64,000 bases of DNA from Christiangramia sp. OXR-203 (GTDB taxonomy: Bacteria > Bacteroidota > Bacteroidia > Flavobacteriales > Flavobacteriaceae), in contig NZ_CP139698.1 of the NCBI RefSeq assembly GCF_034372165.1, positions 1,736,001 through 1,800,000 of the forward strand, read 5' to 3'. The notes below the pieces were generated by a model. That model was given only the letters and a program-made list of their open reading frames with translations, was not told where the DNA came from and made no database searches. This document shows, in pieces, positions 44,716 through 53,577 of this stretch (positions within the stretch are counted from its first letter, which is position 1; each line of letters opens with the position of its first letter). Both the position numbers and the translations under genes were made by a program.

Positions 44716-45672
44716 CTATTTTTTTAAGAGACCAATCTCCACAAGACGCTGATGCAAAAATTCTCCTGCAGTAATGTCTTCATATTGTTTTGGATTGTCT
44801 TCATCGATACATTCTTCAAGACAGTCAAGTCTCATGTCACTACGAGGATGCATAAAGAAAGGGATAGAATATCTAGGTTTTCCCCATTGATCTATTGGTG
44901 GGTTTGTAACCCGGTGAATAGTAGAACGAAGTTTGTTATTGGTATGTCTTTCCAGCATATCCCCAACGTTGATCACTAGTTCATCTTCCTGCGGAACTGC
45001 ATCGATCCATTCACCATCCTTCCGAAGTACTTGCAGACCTCCGGTAGATGCCCCCATCAATAGAGTAATTAAATTGATATCTCCGTGAGCTCCAGCTCTA
45101 ACTGCTCCTTTTGGTTCTTCAGTGATCGGCGGGTAATGTATTGGTCTTAAAATACTATTTCCATTACTTGCCCAATGATCAAAATAGTGCTCTTCCAATC
45201 CAATGTATAAAGCAAGGGCACGAAGCACGTAAATACCAGTTTTTTCCAGCATTCTATATGCTTCCATCCCAGTTTTATTAAAATCTGGTAATTCTTCCAC
45301 CTGCACATTTTCAGGATATTCCTCAGACAGTTTCGCATCTTCTGAAGGTTCCTGTCCAAAGTGCCAGAACTCCTTTAAATCTCCTTCTTTTTTACCTTTC
45401 GCATGCTCTTTTCCGAAGGAAATATAACCTCTTTGGCCAGCCAGCCCTTCAATCTCGTAGTTCTTCTTAGTTTCAACCGGTAAGTCAAAAAAATATTTTA
45501 CTTCTTTGTAAAGATTGTCAACCAGACTATCACTCAAAAAGTGATTTTTAAGAGCTACAAAACCTATTTCTTCATAAGCCTTACCAATCTCGTTAACGAA
45601 CTTTTCTTTTCTTTTAGGATCTTCCGAAAGAAAATCGGCGAGATCTACACTGGGAATATTATTCATTGCCAT
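44716..45672 (-). CDS. Isopenicillin-N-synthase-like Fe(II)/2-oxoglutarate oxygenase
   Basis: 318 residues. The N-terminal DIOX_N region (IPSVDLADF, GFVALKNH) is followed by the double-stranded beta-helix with the HxD...H metal triad: GAHGDINLITLL gives His and Asp, STIHRV gives the second His, and RYSIPFF supplies the 2-oxoglutarate-binding Arg-x-Ser. The substrate is unknown. ATG 45672 or 45666 could start it. It heads a minus-strand run with the SUI1 factor, DUF1835 and a nucleoside phosphorylase, preceded by a good TAACTTTG box. Confidence 0.88.
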   Translation of the reverse strand: MAMNNIPSVDLADFLSEDPKRKEKFVNEIGKAYEEIGFVALKNHFLSDSLVDNLYKEVKYFFDLPVETKKNYEIEGLAGQRGYISFGKEHAKGKKEGDLKEFWHFGQEPSEDAKLSEEYPENVQVEELPDFNKTGMEAYRMLEKTGIYVLRALALYIGLEEHYFDHWASNGNSILRPIHYPPITEEPKGAVRAGAHGDINLITLLMGASTGGLQVLRKDGEWIDAVPQEDELVINVGDMLERHTNNKLRSTIHRVTNPPIDQWGKPRYSIPFFMHPRSDMRLDCLEECIDEDNPKQYEDITAGEFLHQRLVEIGLLKK

Positions 45673-45701
45673 ATAGCGCTTTTAAAATTTTAGGTAACAA
45701 A

Positions 45702-45709
45702 CAAAGTTA
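45702..45709 (-). promoter_or_regulatory. Candidate -7 box for the 45.7-42.5 kb minus-strand operon
   Basis: The minus strand reads TAACTTTG, an exact TAnnTTTG match 30 nt before the oxygenase start codon. Confidence 0.5.
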
Positions 45710-45791
45710 AGTAAAATTAAGTAATTCATGGATTTTTAGCATCCATTCAACTTTATAATTTTACTTACATTTATCGAACAAATTATAATAT

Positions 45792-47798
45792 ATGTCTTCT
45801 GTAGATACTTCACAAACCAAAATACTATACAATTCCAGCAATCATGATACCGAGACTCTTCAGGATCTGTATTCTGCGCTATTAAAACCCAGAATGATCG
45901 AAGAAAAGATGTTGATCTTGCTGCGTCAGGGTAAGATTAGTAAATGGTTTAGTGGAATTGGGCAGGAGGCGATTTCTGTAGGAGTAACCAAGGCTTTATC
46001 CAAGCACGAGTATATTTTACCTATGCATCGAAATCTCGGTGTTTTCACTACCCGTGAAATTCCATTGAAACGGTTGTTCGCTCAATGGCAGGGGAAAGCT
46101 TCTGGTTTTACAAAAGGTAGAGACCGGAGTTTTCATTTTGGAACACAGGAATTCAATATAGTAGGAATGATCTCTCATCTGGGACCACAGCTTGGAGTGG
46201 CAGATGGTATTGCACTTGCTAGCAAACTCAAAAAAGAAGGATCTGTAACTGCAGTTTTCACTGGTGAGGGTGGTACTAGTGAAGGTGATTTTCATGAAGC
46301 ACTGAATATTGCCTCGGTTTGGGATCTACCAGTTTTGTTCTGTATCGAGAATAATGGTTACGGACTCTCAACTCCGACTACGGAACAGTATAGATGTAAG
46401 GATCTTGCAGATCGCGGTGCTGGCTATGGGATGGAGGCGCATATCATAGATGGCAATAATATTCTCGAAGTTTATGAGAAAATCTCTGCAATAGCTGAAA
46501 GTATGCGGAAAGAACCCAGGCCGGTTCTTGTGGAATTCAAGACTTTTAGAATGAGAGGACATGAGGAAGCCAGTGGTACCAAATATGTTCCGAAGGAATT
46601 AATGGATGAGTGGCAGGCAAAGGATCCCGTGCTCAATTTTGAAAATTACCTTCTTGAAAATAATATTATATCACTAGATCATATTTCAGGAATAAAAGAA
46701 AAAATATTACAGGAGATCAACCAACATCTCGAAATCGCCAATTCTGAACCAATCGTTTCCGCAAATCTGGAAACTGAATTAAAGGATGTGTATGCAAATT
46801 ATGAATATGAAGAAGTTCAGCCTGCATCTACAACTTCAGAATTAAGATTTATAGATGCCATTGCTGCATCTGTTTCAGAATCTATGGAACGTCACCCCAA
46901 TCTTGTGCTTATGGGACAGGATATTGCAGATTATGGTGGTGTTTTTAAGATTACCGACGGTTTGCTTGCTAAATATGGTAAGGAAAGAATCCGCAATACG
47001 CCCATATGTGAATCGGCAATAGTTAGCACAGCCATGGGTCTATCCATAAAGGGTATGAAAGCTATGGTTGAAATGCAATTTAGTGATTTTGTAAGTTCGG
47101 GATTCAATCCAATCGTAAATTACCTTGCAAAAGTAAATTACCGATGGAACCAAAATGCCGATGTCGTCATCAGAATGCCATGCGGGGGTAGTGTAGGTGC
47201 AGGACCATTCCATAGCCAGACCAACGAAGCCTGGTTTACAAAAATCCCCGGGTTAAAAATCATCTATCCTGCTTTTCCTGCAGATGCTAAAGGTTTGTTG
47301 AATACAGCCTTTAATGATCCTAATCCCGTATTATATTTCGAGCACAAAGCGCTTTATCGAAGTATCAGGCAGGAAGTTCCAGAAGGGTATTACACTGCAG
47401 AATTCGGAAAAGCTTCCTTAATTAGAGAAGGTAGCGATGTTACTATAATCACTTACGGAGCAGGTGTTCATTGGGCTATGGAAATTCTGGATGAGTTGGA
47501 AGTGGATTCTGCAGACCTTCTGGACCTTCGAAGTTTACAACCACTTGACAAGGAAGCAATTTGTGAATCAGTCACAAAAACAGGAAAAGTGATCGTACTA
47601 ACAGAGGATTCACTAACGGGTAGTTTTGCTTCAGAAATTGCTGCCATGATCACTGAGAATTGTTTTGAAAGTCTTGATGCTCCAGTATATAGAGTGGGTT
47701 CTTTGGAAACACCAATACCATTCGCAAAGGAGCTGGAAAACCAGTATTTGCCAAAGGATCGCTTCAAATTAAAATTACAGGAATTATTGAATTATTAG
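45792..47798 (+). CDS. Fused alpha-beta E1 component of branched-chain 2-oxoacid dehydrogenase
   Basis: 668 residues, an E1-alpha/E1-beta fusion. The alpha half (~1-330) holds the thiamine-diphosphate motif GEGGTSEGDFHEALN...ENNGYGLS and HRNLGVFT. The beta half (~345-668) has MGQDIADYGGVFKIT, CESAIVSTAMG and the transketolase C-terminal part LDLRSLQPLD. The enzyme decarboxylates branched-chain 2-oxo acids (from Val, Leu, Ile) and passes the acyl group to lipoyl-E2, giving primers for iso-branched fatty acids common in flavobacteria. E2 and E3 are not in the window. It is divergent from the oxygenase gene. Confidence 0.92.
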   Translation: MSSVDTSQTKILYNSSNHDTETLQDLYSALLKPRMIEEKMLILLRQGKISKWFSGIGQEAISVGVTKALSKHEYILPMHRNLGVFTTREIPLKRLFAQWQGKASGFTKGRDRSFHFGTQEFNIVGMISHLGPQLGVADGIALASKLKKEGSVTAVFTGEGGTSEGDFHEALNIASVWDLPVLFCIENNGYGLSTPTTEQYRCKDLADRGAGYGMEAHIIDGNNILEVYEKISAIAESMRKEPRPVLVEFKTFRMRGHEEASGTKYVPKELMDEWQAKDPVLNFENYLLENNIISLDHISGIKEKILQEINQHLEIANSEPIVSANLETELKDVYANYEYEEVQPASTTSELRFIDAIAASVSESMERHPNLVLMGQDIADYGGVFKITDGLLAKYGKERIRNTPICESAIVSTAMGLSIKGMKAMVEMQFSDFVSSGFNPIVNYLAKVNYRWNQNADVVIRMPCGGSVGAGPFHSQTNEAWFTKIPGLKIIYPAFPADAKGLLNTAFNDPNPVLYFEHKALYRSIRQEVPEGYYTAEFGKASLIREGSDVTIITYGAGVHWAMEILDELEVDSADLLDLRSLQPLDKEAICESVTKTGKVIVLTEDSLTGSFASEIAAMITENCFESLDAPVYRVGSLETPIPFAKELENQYLPKDRFKLKLQELLNY

Positions 47799-47868
47799 CA
47801 AGCTTTTATCATTAAATTGAGATAATTAAGAATAGTTAACACATTCTCTGTTAAATAATTAATAATCT

Positions 47869-47900
47869 TTTGTTGACGCCTTACTACTACTGTAATTTAG
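47869..47900 (+). promoter_or_regulatory. Candidate promoter for the DUF1328 gene
   Basis: TTTG (47869-47872), 20 nt, then TAATTTAG (47893-47900), one mismatch from TAnnTTTG. The small gene starts 28 nt downstream. Confidence 0.4.
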
Positions 47901-47928
47901 ATTCAACTAATCAATAAATCTATACATT

Positions 47929-48090
47929 ATGGTACGTTTAATCGTCATTTTTCTGATTATTGCAATCGTTGCCGCAATCTTCGGTTTTGGAGGAATTGCA
48001 GACGGTGCAGCAGATATCGCGAAGATAATTTTTTACATCTTCCTTGTACTACTGGTAATCTCATTACTAAGTCGTTTATTCAGAAGATAA
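47929..48090 (+). CDS. DUF1328/YtjA-type small membrane protein
   Basis: 53 residues, easily missed because of its size. The sequence has two hydrophobic helices (residues ~2-20 and ~33-50) joined by a small Gly/Ala turn containing the family motif [15 protein letters not shown] and ends in basic RLFRR. This is the DUF1328 (YtjA) family of inner-membrane miniproteins found in many bacteria; function unknown, sometimes stress-linked. It has its own promoter-like sequence upstream and a clear terminator 18 nt downstream, so it is a stand-alone transcript. Confidence 0.88.
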   Translation: MVRLIVIFLIIAIVAAIFGFGGIADGAADIAKIIFYIFLVLLVISLLSRLFRR

Positions 48091-48107
48091 TCGAACAATA
48101 ACATTTT

Positions 48108-48151
48108 AAATCCAATGTGCTTCGGAACAATCCTTGTCACATTGGATTTTT
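48108..48151 (+). terminator. Intrinsic terminator after the DUF1328 gene
   Basis: AAATCCAATGTG (48108-48119) pairs with CACATTGGATTT (48138-48149) across an 18-nt loop; the stem runs into a short T-tract. Confidence 0.75.
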
Positions 48152-48171
48152 ACTTTTAAATCAAATCCTAC

Positions 48172-48654
48172 ATGAAAAAGATATTTATTTTACTTGCAAC
48201 AATTGGACTACTTGCTTCCTGTGGAGGAACGAGTAAAGTTGCCAAAGAGGCTAGAAAGAGCTTTGATGGTCAATGGATATTAACAAGTGTTACTTATCCA
48301 AATAATCCGGGCCAATTCAATGTGACTCTTTTCAACGAAGCTCAGGCTTCCTGTTTCGAGAACAGTAACTGGGACTTTGTTTCCAATAATAACCGTGGAA
48401 CTTACACAGTTTCGGGTACAGGTTGTGATGGAGAAACGAACCAGTTCATCTGGTCTATCGATGAAGAGAACACCCCTCAGGGGATATACGATTTTCTTCT
48501 GAAGCCTACTAATGAAGATTACAAATCTACGACAGGAAATGAAGGATTCAGACTGAACTTACAGAGTTTAACTGATACTAATATGACCTGGTCACAAACA
48601 GTTAGTCTTGATGGCTCACCGTTTACAATCAAAATGAATTTTACTAAACTTTAA
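48172..48654 (+). CDS. Lipocalin-like lipoprotein
   Basis: 160 residues. The leader MKKIFILLATIGLLASCGG has a clear lipobox (LASC, Cys17). The mature domain begins with a lipocalin-type FDGQWILTSV motif and continues as alternating strands (TYTVSGTGCDG, GFRLNLQSL, FTIKMNFTKL), with two Cys that may form a disulfide. Such short lipocalin-like proteins are common in Bacteroidota; the ligand is unknown. It lies 14 nt before the OmpA-family gene, so the two are probably an envelope operon. Confidence 0.82.
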   Translation: MKKIFILLATIGLLASCGGTSKVAKEARKSFDGQWILTSVTYPNNPGQFNVTLFNEAQASCFENSNWDFVSNNNRGTYTVSGTGCDGETNQFIWSIDEENTPQGIYDFLLKPTNEDYKSTTGNEGFRLNLQSLTDTNMTWSQTVSLDGSPFTIKMNFTKL

Positions 48655-48668
48655 TTATACAGAAAGCT

Positions 48669-49373
48669 ATGAAAACAGTAATTAATAGAATGTTCGTAAT
48701 ACTTTTTGCATCCACACTTTTATTTGGATGTGATGCAGTACAGAACGCAAATAATAAGCAAAAAGGTGCTGTGATAGGTACTGCAGGCGGAGCCGTAATT
48801 GGTGGCGTAATAGGTAACAACACGGGTGATGGTAATACTGCTCTTGGATCCATCATTGGTGGCGTTGTTGGTGGTGCAGCCGGAGCTATTATTGGAAATA
48901 GAATGGATGAACAGGCTAAAAAGATCGAGAATGAGATTCCTGGAGCGGAAGTTGAAAGAGTTGGTGAAGGGATTAACGTCACATTTGACGAAAATAGCGG
49001 AGTTTATTTCGATACCGAGAAATATGCAATCAACGCAAAATCCCAGGAAACGTTGAATAAGCTCGCTGGTATTTTTAAAGAGTATCCTCAAACAAATGTT
49101 CTGGTTGAAGGTCATACCGATAATACAGGTAGTGACAGTTATAACCTAACCTTATCAAAAAACAGAGCACAAGCGGTTACTGGCTACCTTGTAGATAACG
49201 GAATTGAAAAAGGAAGATTTACTACAAAATGGTATGGTGAAACTCAACCAAAGTACGATAACTCTACTGCTGATGGAAGAGCAAAGAATAGAAGAGTAGA
49301 GCTTGCTATTGTAGCTAATGAAGAATTAAAAGAAGAGGCTAAGGAACAGGCCGAGCAGCAAGATGGTAACTAA
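48669..49373 (+). CDS. OmpA-family lipoprotein with glycine zipper
   Basis: 234 residues. A lipobox-ended leader (LLFGC, about Cys20) is followed by a glycine-zipper stretch (GAVIGTAGGAVIGGVIG, then GGVVGGAAGAIIGN, residues ~36-80) that likely packs into the outer membrane. An OmpA peptidoglycan-binding domain follows (~115-220; VLVEGHTDNTGS, NRAQAV, GRAKNRRVEL). The tail is Glu-rich. It tethers the outer membrane to murein; similar proteins respond to envelope stress. A terminator follows 28 nt after the stop codon. Confidence 0.92.
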   Translation: MKTVINRMFVILFASTLLFGCDAVQNANNKQKGAVIGTAGGAVIGGVIGNNTGDGNTALGSIIGGVVGGAAGAIIGNRMDEQAKKIENEIPGAEVERVGEGINVTFDENSGVYFDTEKYAINAKSQETLNKLAGIFKEYPQTNVLVEGHTDNTGSDSYNLTLSKNRAQAVTGYLVDNGIEKGRFTTKWYGETQPKYDNSTADGRAKNRRVELAIVANEELKEEAKEQAEQQDGN

Positions 49374-49400
49374 GATTTTATTTTAAATTAATTGTGAAAG

Positions 49401-49426
49401 ATCCCGGTTTATGCCGGGATTTTTTA
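49401..49426 (+). terminator. Intrinsic terminator after the OmpA gene
   Basis: ATCCCGG-TTTATG-CCGGGAT followed by T6. It separates the OmpA transcript from the polyketide operon that starts at 49450; the short spacer contains only an imperfect promoter-like TAAATTCA. Confidence 0.9.
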
Positions 49427-49449
49427 TGATTAATAGCTAAATTCAAAAA

Positions 49450-50574
49450 ATGAATTCAAGAGATGTTATTATACTGGGAGGAGGACTAGCAGGTCTTGTA
49501 GCAGGGATACATCTCATAAATGCTGGTGCTAATGTTTGCCTGATTGAAAAAGACTCATATCCAAGACATAGGGTATGTGGAGAATACTTGTCCAATGAAG
49601 TAAAATCGTATTTGGAATTTCTAGGCCTTGATTTACAGAGTATTCATATCCCAGAACTTGCAAGGATGCAATTTAGCACACAGAGAGGGCATGCACTTGA
49701 ATGCGAGCTAGATCTTGGAGGAATGGGTATTAGTAGGTATACTCTAGATCATCTTTTATTCCAAAGATTTTTAAAAGTAGGAGGTGAAATTATTCAGACA
49801 ACTGCTGAAAATTGTAAATTTCAGGAGAACATTTTTTCAGTTCATTGCAAGAACGGTAAAACTCTCGAAGCAAATTTTGTACTCGGGGCATATGGCAAGA
49901 GGTCCAGTCTTGACAAGATTCTTAAGCGATCCTTTATAAATAAAAGATCTGCATGGATGGGTGTTAAGGCCCATTACGATAACAAGGATTTTCCTGATGA
50001 TCTGGTAGCACTGCATAACTTTCGAGGAGGATATTGCGGACTGTCAAGAACCGATCTTGATACTGTGAATGTCTGTTATCTGGCGACTTATGAATCATTT
50101 CAGAAACATGGAAATATTAAAGCATTTGAGAACAAGGTTCTTAGCCGTAATCCATTTTTAGAGGATTTTTTTCAGAATTCAACCATGGTCTTCGAAAAAC
50201 CTTTGAGTATCGCCCAAATTTCATTTGAAAATAAGAAAATGTTCGAAAATCATATGATCATGATCGGGGACGCGGCAGGTCTAATTCATCCATTATCAGG
50301 TAACGGAATGGCGATGGCCATACGTAGCGCTAAGCTGGCTTCGGAAGCATTATTAGAGTTCAAGCTAGATCCTAACGACCGGGAAAGAATAGAATCAAAT
50401 TATACTCATTCCTGGAAAAATAATTTTAGAACAAGAATGAAAACTGGCAGGATACTTCAGAAGGTACTAATGCAGGAAAAGCTGAGTAATATTTCACAAA
50501 GTTTTGTACAGCATGTGCCCGGATTACTTCCGAAGATCATAAAACTAACCCACGGAAAAGAAATGCATGTCTAA
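49450..50574 (+). CDS. FAD-dependent oxidoreductase of the geranylgeranyl-reductase/PHBH type
   Basis: 374 residues, first gene of an eight-gene biosynthetic operon. The dinucleotide loop is LGGGLAGL (residues 9-16), followed by YPRHRVCGEYLS (~39-50), typical of the geranylgeranyl-reductase-like branch of the PHBH superfamily. The second FAD motif is IGDAAGLIHPLSGNGM (~271). Relatives hydroxylate aromatic rings or reduce isoprenoid or acyl double bonds. The halogenase signature WxWxIP is absent. Next to a type III PKS and a methyltransferase, it probably modifies the polyketide ring (hydroxylation to a quinol/quinone) or its side chain. It overlaps the methyltransferase gene by 8 nt. Confidence 0.88.
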   Translation: MNSRDVIILGGGLAGLVAGIHLINAGANVCLIEKDSYPRHRVCGEYLSNEVKSYLEFLGLDLQSIHIPELARMQFSTQRGHALECELDLGGMGISRYTLDHLLFQRFLKVGGEIIQTTAENCKFQENIFSVHCKNGKTLEANFVLGAYGKRSSLDKILKRSFINKRSAWMGVKAHYDNKDFPDDLVALHNFRGGYCGLSRTDLDTVNVCYLATYESFQKHGNIKAFENKVLSRNPFLEDFFQNSTMVFEKPLSIAQISFENKKMFENHMIMIGDAAGLIHPLSGNGMAMAIRSAKLASEALLEFKLDPNDRERIESNYTHSWKNNFRTRMKTGRILQKVLMQEKLSNISQSFVQHVPGLLPKIIKLTHGKEMHV

Positions 50575-51274
50575 AATAGATACAACAAAACGATCTCTCG
50601 AGCCTGAAATCATGGACGATTTTGACTTTAGAGGTGAAGAATTGAGAATAACTCTGGAGGATCTTGAAAAGGTCAATTCCTGGCTGGGCGGTAATCAAAT
50701 TAGTATAGATGGTCTGAAGAAACTGGATCTTGATAAAAATACAGAAATCTCAATCGTAGATGTAGGTTGTGGTAATGGAGCAATGTTACGTAAAATAGCA
50801 GATTGGGGCAGAAAGGAAAAGTTAAAACTAAAACTTACAGGAGTAGATGCCAATGCATATGCCATCGAGATTGCACAGAATCTATCCAAAGAATATCCTG
50901 AAATATACTTTGCAGCTCAGAATATCTTTAGCTCAGAATTTCGCAGCTCAAATTTTGATGTTGTGATGTGTACGCTAACATTACATCATTTCAAGGATTC
51001 CCAGATTCCGGAAATTTTGCATCAGTTCTACGATCAGTCTAAAATAGCAGTGATCATCAATGACCTGCAACGTTCAGCAATAGCTTACAGATTGTTTAAA
51101 ATGTTCTGCGCGGTATTTGTGAACAATGAAATTGCCAGGAAAGATGGTCTCATCTCAATTTTGCGAGGTTTTAAAGAACATGATATAAATAAATATATGA
51201 ATGCTATTAAAGTTGATACCTACTCGATCGAATGGAAATGGGCTTTCAGATATCTATGGATCATTAACAAATAA
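50567..51274 (+). CDS. Class I SAM-dependent methyltransferase (polyketide tailoring)
   Basis: 235 residues. Motif I VDVGCGNGAML (residues ~64-74), the acidic strand end GVDANAYAIE and motif IV DVVMCTLTLHHFKD (~131-144) show a UbiE/Methyltransf_11-type fold acting on a small molecule. The N-terminal ~30 residues are charged. It overlaps the preceding FAD gene by 8 nt and lies 4 nt before the type III PKS start, so the three are translated together. Methylation of a resorcinol, pyrone or quinol product is inferred from context. Confidence 0.88.
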   Translation: MSKIDTTKRSLEPEIMDDFDFRGEELRITLEDLEKVNSWLGGNQISIDGLKKLDLDKNTEISIVDVGCGNGAMLRKIADWGRKEKLKLKLTGVDANAYAIEIAQNLSKEYPEIYFAAQNIFSSEFRSSNFDVVMCTLTLHHFKDSQIPEILHQFYDQSKIAVIINDLQRSAIAYRLFKMFCAVFVNNEIARKDGLISILRGFKEHDINKYMNAIKVDTYSIEWKWAFRYLWIINK

Positions 51275-51278
51275 TAGA

Positions 51279-52331
51279 ATGAGTGTACATATAGTAAACG
51301 TTGAAAAGCAATTACCGGAATATTTTCGGGAAACCAAGGATATCATACCTCTGGTAGAAGATTGGCTTGGTGACCAGGATGACAGATTCCGTAGAAAAAT
51401 TGTTAAGATTTTTGAAGGTGCAGCCGTAGATAGGCGCTATTCGATCATGGATCCTGAGGAAGTCTTTACTGCAACTTCATTTGAGGATAAAAATAATATT
51501 TATGTAAGAGAGGTTAAGAAGCTGGGTAGCCAGGTTTTAAAAAAGTCGTTGGCTGCTGCAAACTGGGATGCTCAAAGTATCGATTTTATCATAACCGTAA
51601 GTTGTACCGGGATCATGATTCCTTCTCTGGATGCTTATTTGATCAATGAATTAAAATTGAAACAGGATGTTACTCGTTTGCCGGTTACCGAAATGGGATG
51701 TGCGGCAGGTATTTCTGGAATGATATACGCTCAAAATTTTTTGAAATCAAATCCAGGAAAACGTGCCGCTGTGATTGCTGTTGAAAGTCCTACGGCTACT
51801 TTTCAACTTTCAGATCTAAGTATGGCGAATATGGTAAGTGCCGCAATTTTCGGGGATGGGGCGGCTTGTGTATTACTTTCTTCTGAAGAAGGTCTTGATA
51901 GCCCGAGAATTATTGGAGAAGAAATGTACCATTTCTATGATGCGACACAAATGATGGGCTTTGATCTCAAGAATGAAGGTCTGCAAATGATTCTTGATCC
52001 GGCGGTTCCTGAAACTATATCCAAGCATTTTCCGAAAATCGTTCATCCGTTTCTCGAAAAACATGGATCTTCTATACAAAAAGTGGATCATTTAATATTT
52101 CATCCTGGTGGGAAAAAAATAGTGCAGACAGTTTCTGAACTTTTTGGTAACTTAGGTAAGAATATTGACGATACTCGCGAAGTGTTGAAATTATTCGGAA
52201 ATATGAGCAGCGCCACGGTACTTTACGTTCTGGAAAGATTTCTGGATAAAGATATTGCTAAGGGTGAACAGGGATTGATGTTAAGTTTTGGACCTGGTTT
52301 TTCTGCTCAACGAATTTTGATAGAATGGTAA
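51279..52331 (+). CDS. Type III polyketide synthase (chalcone/stilbene synthase family)
   Basis: 350 residues from ATG 51279; the frame extends upstream inside the methyltransferase gene but this start gives the family length. The catalytic triad is intact: Cys141 in TEMGCAAG, His275 in IFHPGG and Asn308 in LFGNMSSATV, with the closing SFGPGFSAQ. Such enzymes extend an acyl starter with malonyl-CoA and cyclise it to a resorcinol, pyrone or phloroglucinol. The product-gating residues cannot be judged by eye. Its stop overlaps the next start by 7 nt. The downstream KS/DH/ER/ACP set suggests an ACP-bound fatty acyl starter, as in the Azotobacter ars alkylresorcinol system. Confidence 0.95.
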   Translation: MSVHIVNVEKQLPEYFRETKDIIPLVEDWLGDQDDRFRRKIVKIFEGAAVDRRYSIMDPEEVFTATSFEDKNNIYVREVKKLGSQVLKKSLAAANWDAQSIDFIITVSCTGIMIPSLDAYLINELKLKQDVTRLPVTEMGCAAGISGMIYAQNFLKSNPGKRAAVIAVESPTATFQLSDLSMANMVSAAIFGDGAACVLLSSEEGLDSPRIIGEEMYHFYDATQMMGFDLKNEGLQMILDPAVPETISKHFPKIVHPFLEKHGSSIQKVDHLIFHPGGKKIVQTVSELFGNLGKNIDDTREVLKLFGNMSSATVLYVLERFLDKDIAKGEQGLMLSFGPGFSAQRILIEW

Positions 52332-53119
52332 AAGACTTCAGAAATACAGATTATTGGGCGGTAATACTTGGAGGTAGTAGCGGTCTTGGGTATGCGAGTG
52401 CAAAGAAGCTTGCAAACCACGGAATGAATATTATTATAATCCACCGCGACAGAAGATCTGAAATTGAAGATATAGAAGAAGCTTTTGAAAGTATACGTAA
52501 AACTGGTGTGGAATTTCGCAGTTTTAATACAGATGCAATTCAGAAGGAGAACCGGAATGAACTCGTTTTAAATATCAAGAAATCTCTTGGTAAGCATGGT
52601 AAGGTAAGAACCCTTTTACATAGTATCGCAAAGGGTAATTTAAAACCTATGCTAGGAGATGAACAAACTCTGAGTAATATCGACTTTCAGTTGACCATAG
52701 ATGCCATGGCATTAAGCCTGTATGACTGGACTCAGGAACTATATAGAAATGACCTTTTCGCGAAAGATGCCCGTGTGATCGCTTTTACCAGTGAAGGAAA
52801 TAAAAAGGCATGGAAAAATTATGCAGCAGTTTCAGCAGCAAAAGTAACTCTGGAATCCTTAACCAGAGGGATCGCTCTTGAGTTTGCTGAAAAAGGAATT
52901 CGCGCAAATTGTATTCAGGCGGGTATAACGGTTACTAGATCTTTCCAGATGATTCCGGGCAATCAAACTCTTAGGGAACATGCTTTGAAACACAATCCAT
53001 TCAAAAGATTAACAGTCCCGGATGATGTCGCAAACGTTGTCTATTTACTGAGTAAAGATGAAGCATCCTGGATTACCGGGAGTATCATCCCTGTTAATGG
53101 TGGTGAGCACTTAATGTAA
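52325..53119 (+). CDS. SDR-family enoyl-ACP reductase, FabL-like
   Basis: 264 residues. The Rossmann loop is GGSSGLG (16-22). The active-site spacing is Tyr166-x6-Lys173 (NYAAVSAAK), the enoyl-reductase pattern of FabI/FabL, not the Tyr-x3-Lys of ketoreductases; the following VTLESLTRGIALEF also resembles B. subtilis FabL. It should reduce the trans-2-enoyl-ACP intermediate during chain building. It overlaps the type III PKS gene by 7 nt. The Tyr found ten residues before the catalytic Tyr in FabI is not obvious here, so reductase activity is inferred from the overall pattern. Confidence 0.82.
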   Translation: MVKDFRNTDYWAVILGGSSGLGYASAKKLANHGMNIIIIHRDRRSEIEDIEEAFESIRKTGVEFRSFNTDAIQKENRNELVLNIKKSLGKHGKVRTLLHSIAKGNLKPMLGDEQTLSNIDFQLTIDAMALSLYDWTQELYRNDLFAKDARVIAFTSEGNKKAWKNYAAVSAAKVTLESLTRGIALEFAEKGIRANCIQAGITVTRSFQMIPGNQTLREHALKHNPFKRLTVPDDVANVVYLLSKDEASWITGSIIPVNGGEHLM

Positions 53120-53130
53120 ATTCGCAGTTC

Positions 53131-53577
53131 TTGAAAAGTATAGAAATAACCTCCAAACTACCTTATTCAGCACCTTTTCTATTCGTAGACGAAATCACGT
53201 CTGTCAGCGAGAATACTATTGAAGGTAATTACCTTTTCAATAAATCCCATGATTTTTATCGTGGCCATTTCAAGGTTAATCCTGTAACTCCGGGAGTGAT
53301 CCTGGCTGAATGTATGGCGCAAATTGGTGTGGTCTCCCTTGGTATCTACTTGTTAAGTAAGCAGAGTGAGGCTTCTGCAACCCCTCGCATCGCTATGACT
53401 TCTTCTAATGTGGAATTTATTAAACCCGTTTATCCTGGCGAAAAAGTATTCGTAAAGTCTGAAAAAAAATACTTTAGATTTAATAAATTAAAGTGCGTGG
53501 TGATCATGACTGATACTGAAGAAAACATTATATGCCGGGGTGAAATTTCGGGAATGATTTTAAAAGCTGAATCATGA
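53131..53577 (+). CDS. FabZ-like 3-hydroxyacyl-ACP dehydratase
   Basis: 148 residues from a TTG start 11 nt after the SDR stop codon; no ATG is available at the start. It is a single hot-dog domain: SAPFLFVDEI, then the catalytic GHFKVNPVTPG with His46 and Glu60 in LAECMAQ. FabZ-like enzymes dehydrate 3-hydroxyacyl-ACP. Its stop overlaps the ketosynthase ATG by 4 nt (ATGA). The dehydratase completes a KS-DH-ER set that lacks only a ketoreductase. Confidence 0.88.
   Translation: MKSIEITSKLPYSAPFLFVDEITSVSENTIEGNYLFNKSHDFYRGHFKVNPVTPGVILAECMAQIGVVSLGIYLLSKQSEASATPRIAMTSSNVEFIKPVYPGEKVFVKSEKKYFRFNKLKCVVIMTDTEENIICRGEISGMILKAES

Noticed and set aside
46017-46562. Minus-strand frames within the E1 fusion gene
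   Set aside because: They lie opposite the thiamine-diphosphate motif region, which is strongly supported as coding on the plus strand.
48644-49115. Antisense frames over the OmpA gene, Pro/Ala-rich or Cys-rich
   Set aside because: They are reverse complements of the glycine-zipper coding sequence with no start signal or motif.
49450-50574. FAD enzyme as a tryptophan-type halogenase
   Set aside because: It has the FAD loop shared by the superfamily but no WxWxIP halogenase motif.
52325-53119. SDR as a FabG-type ketoreductase
   Set aside because: The active-site spacing is Tyr-x6-Lys, not Tyr-x3-Lys, and the surrounding sequence resembles FabL.
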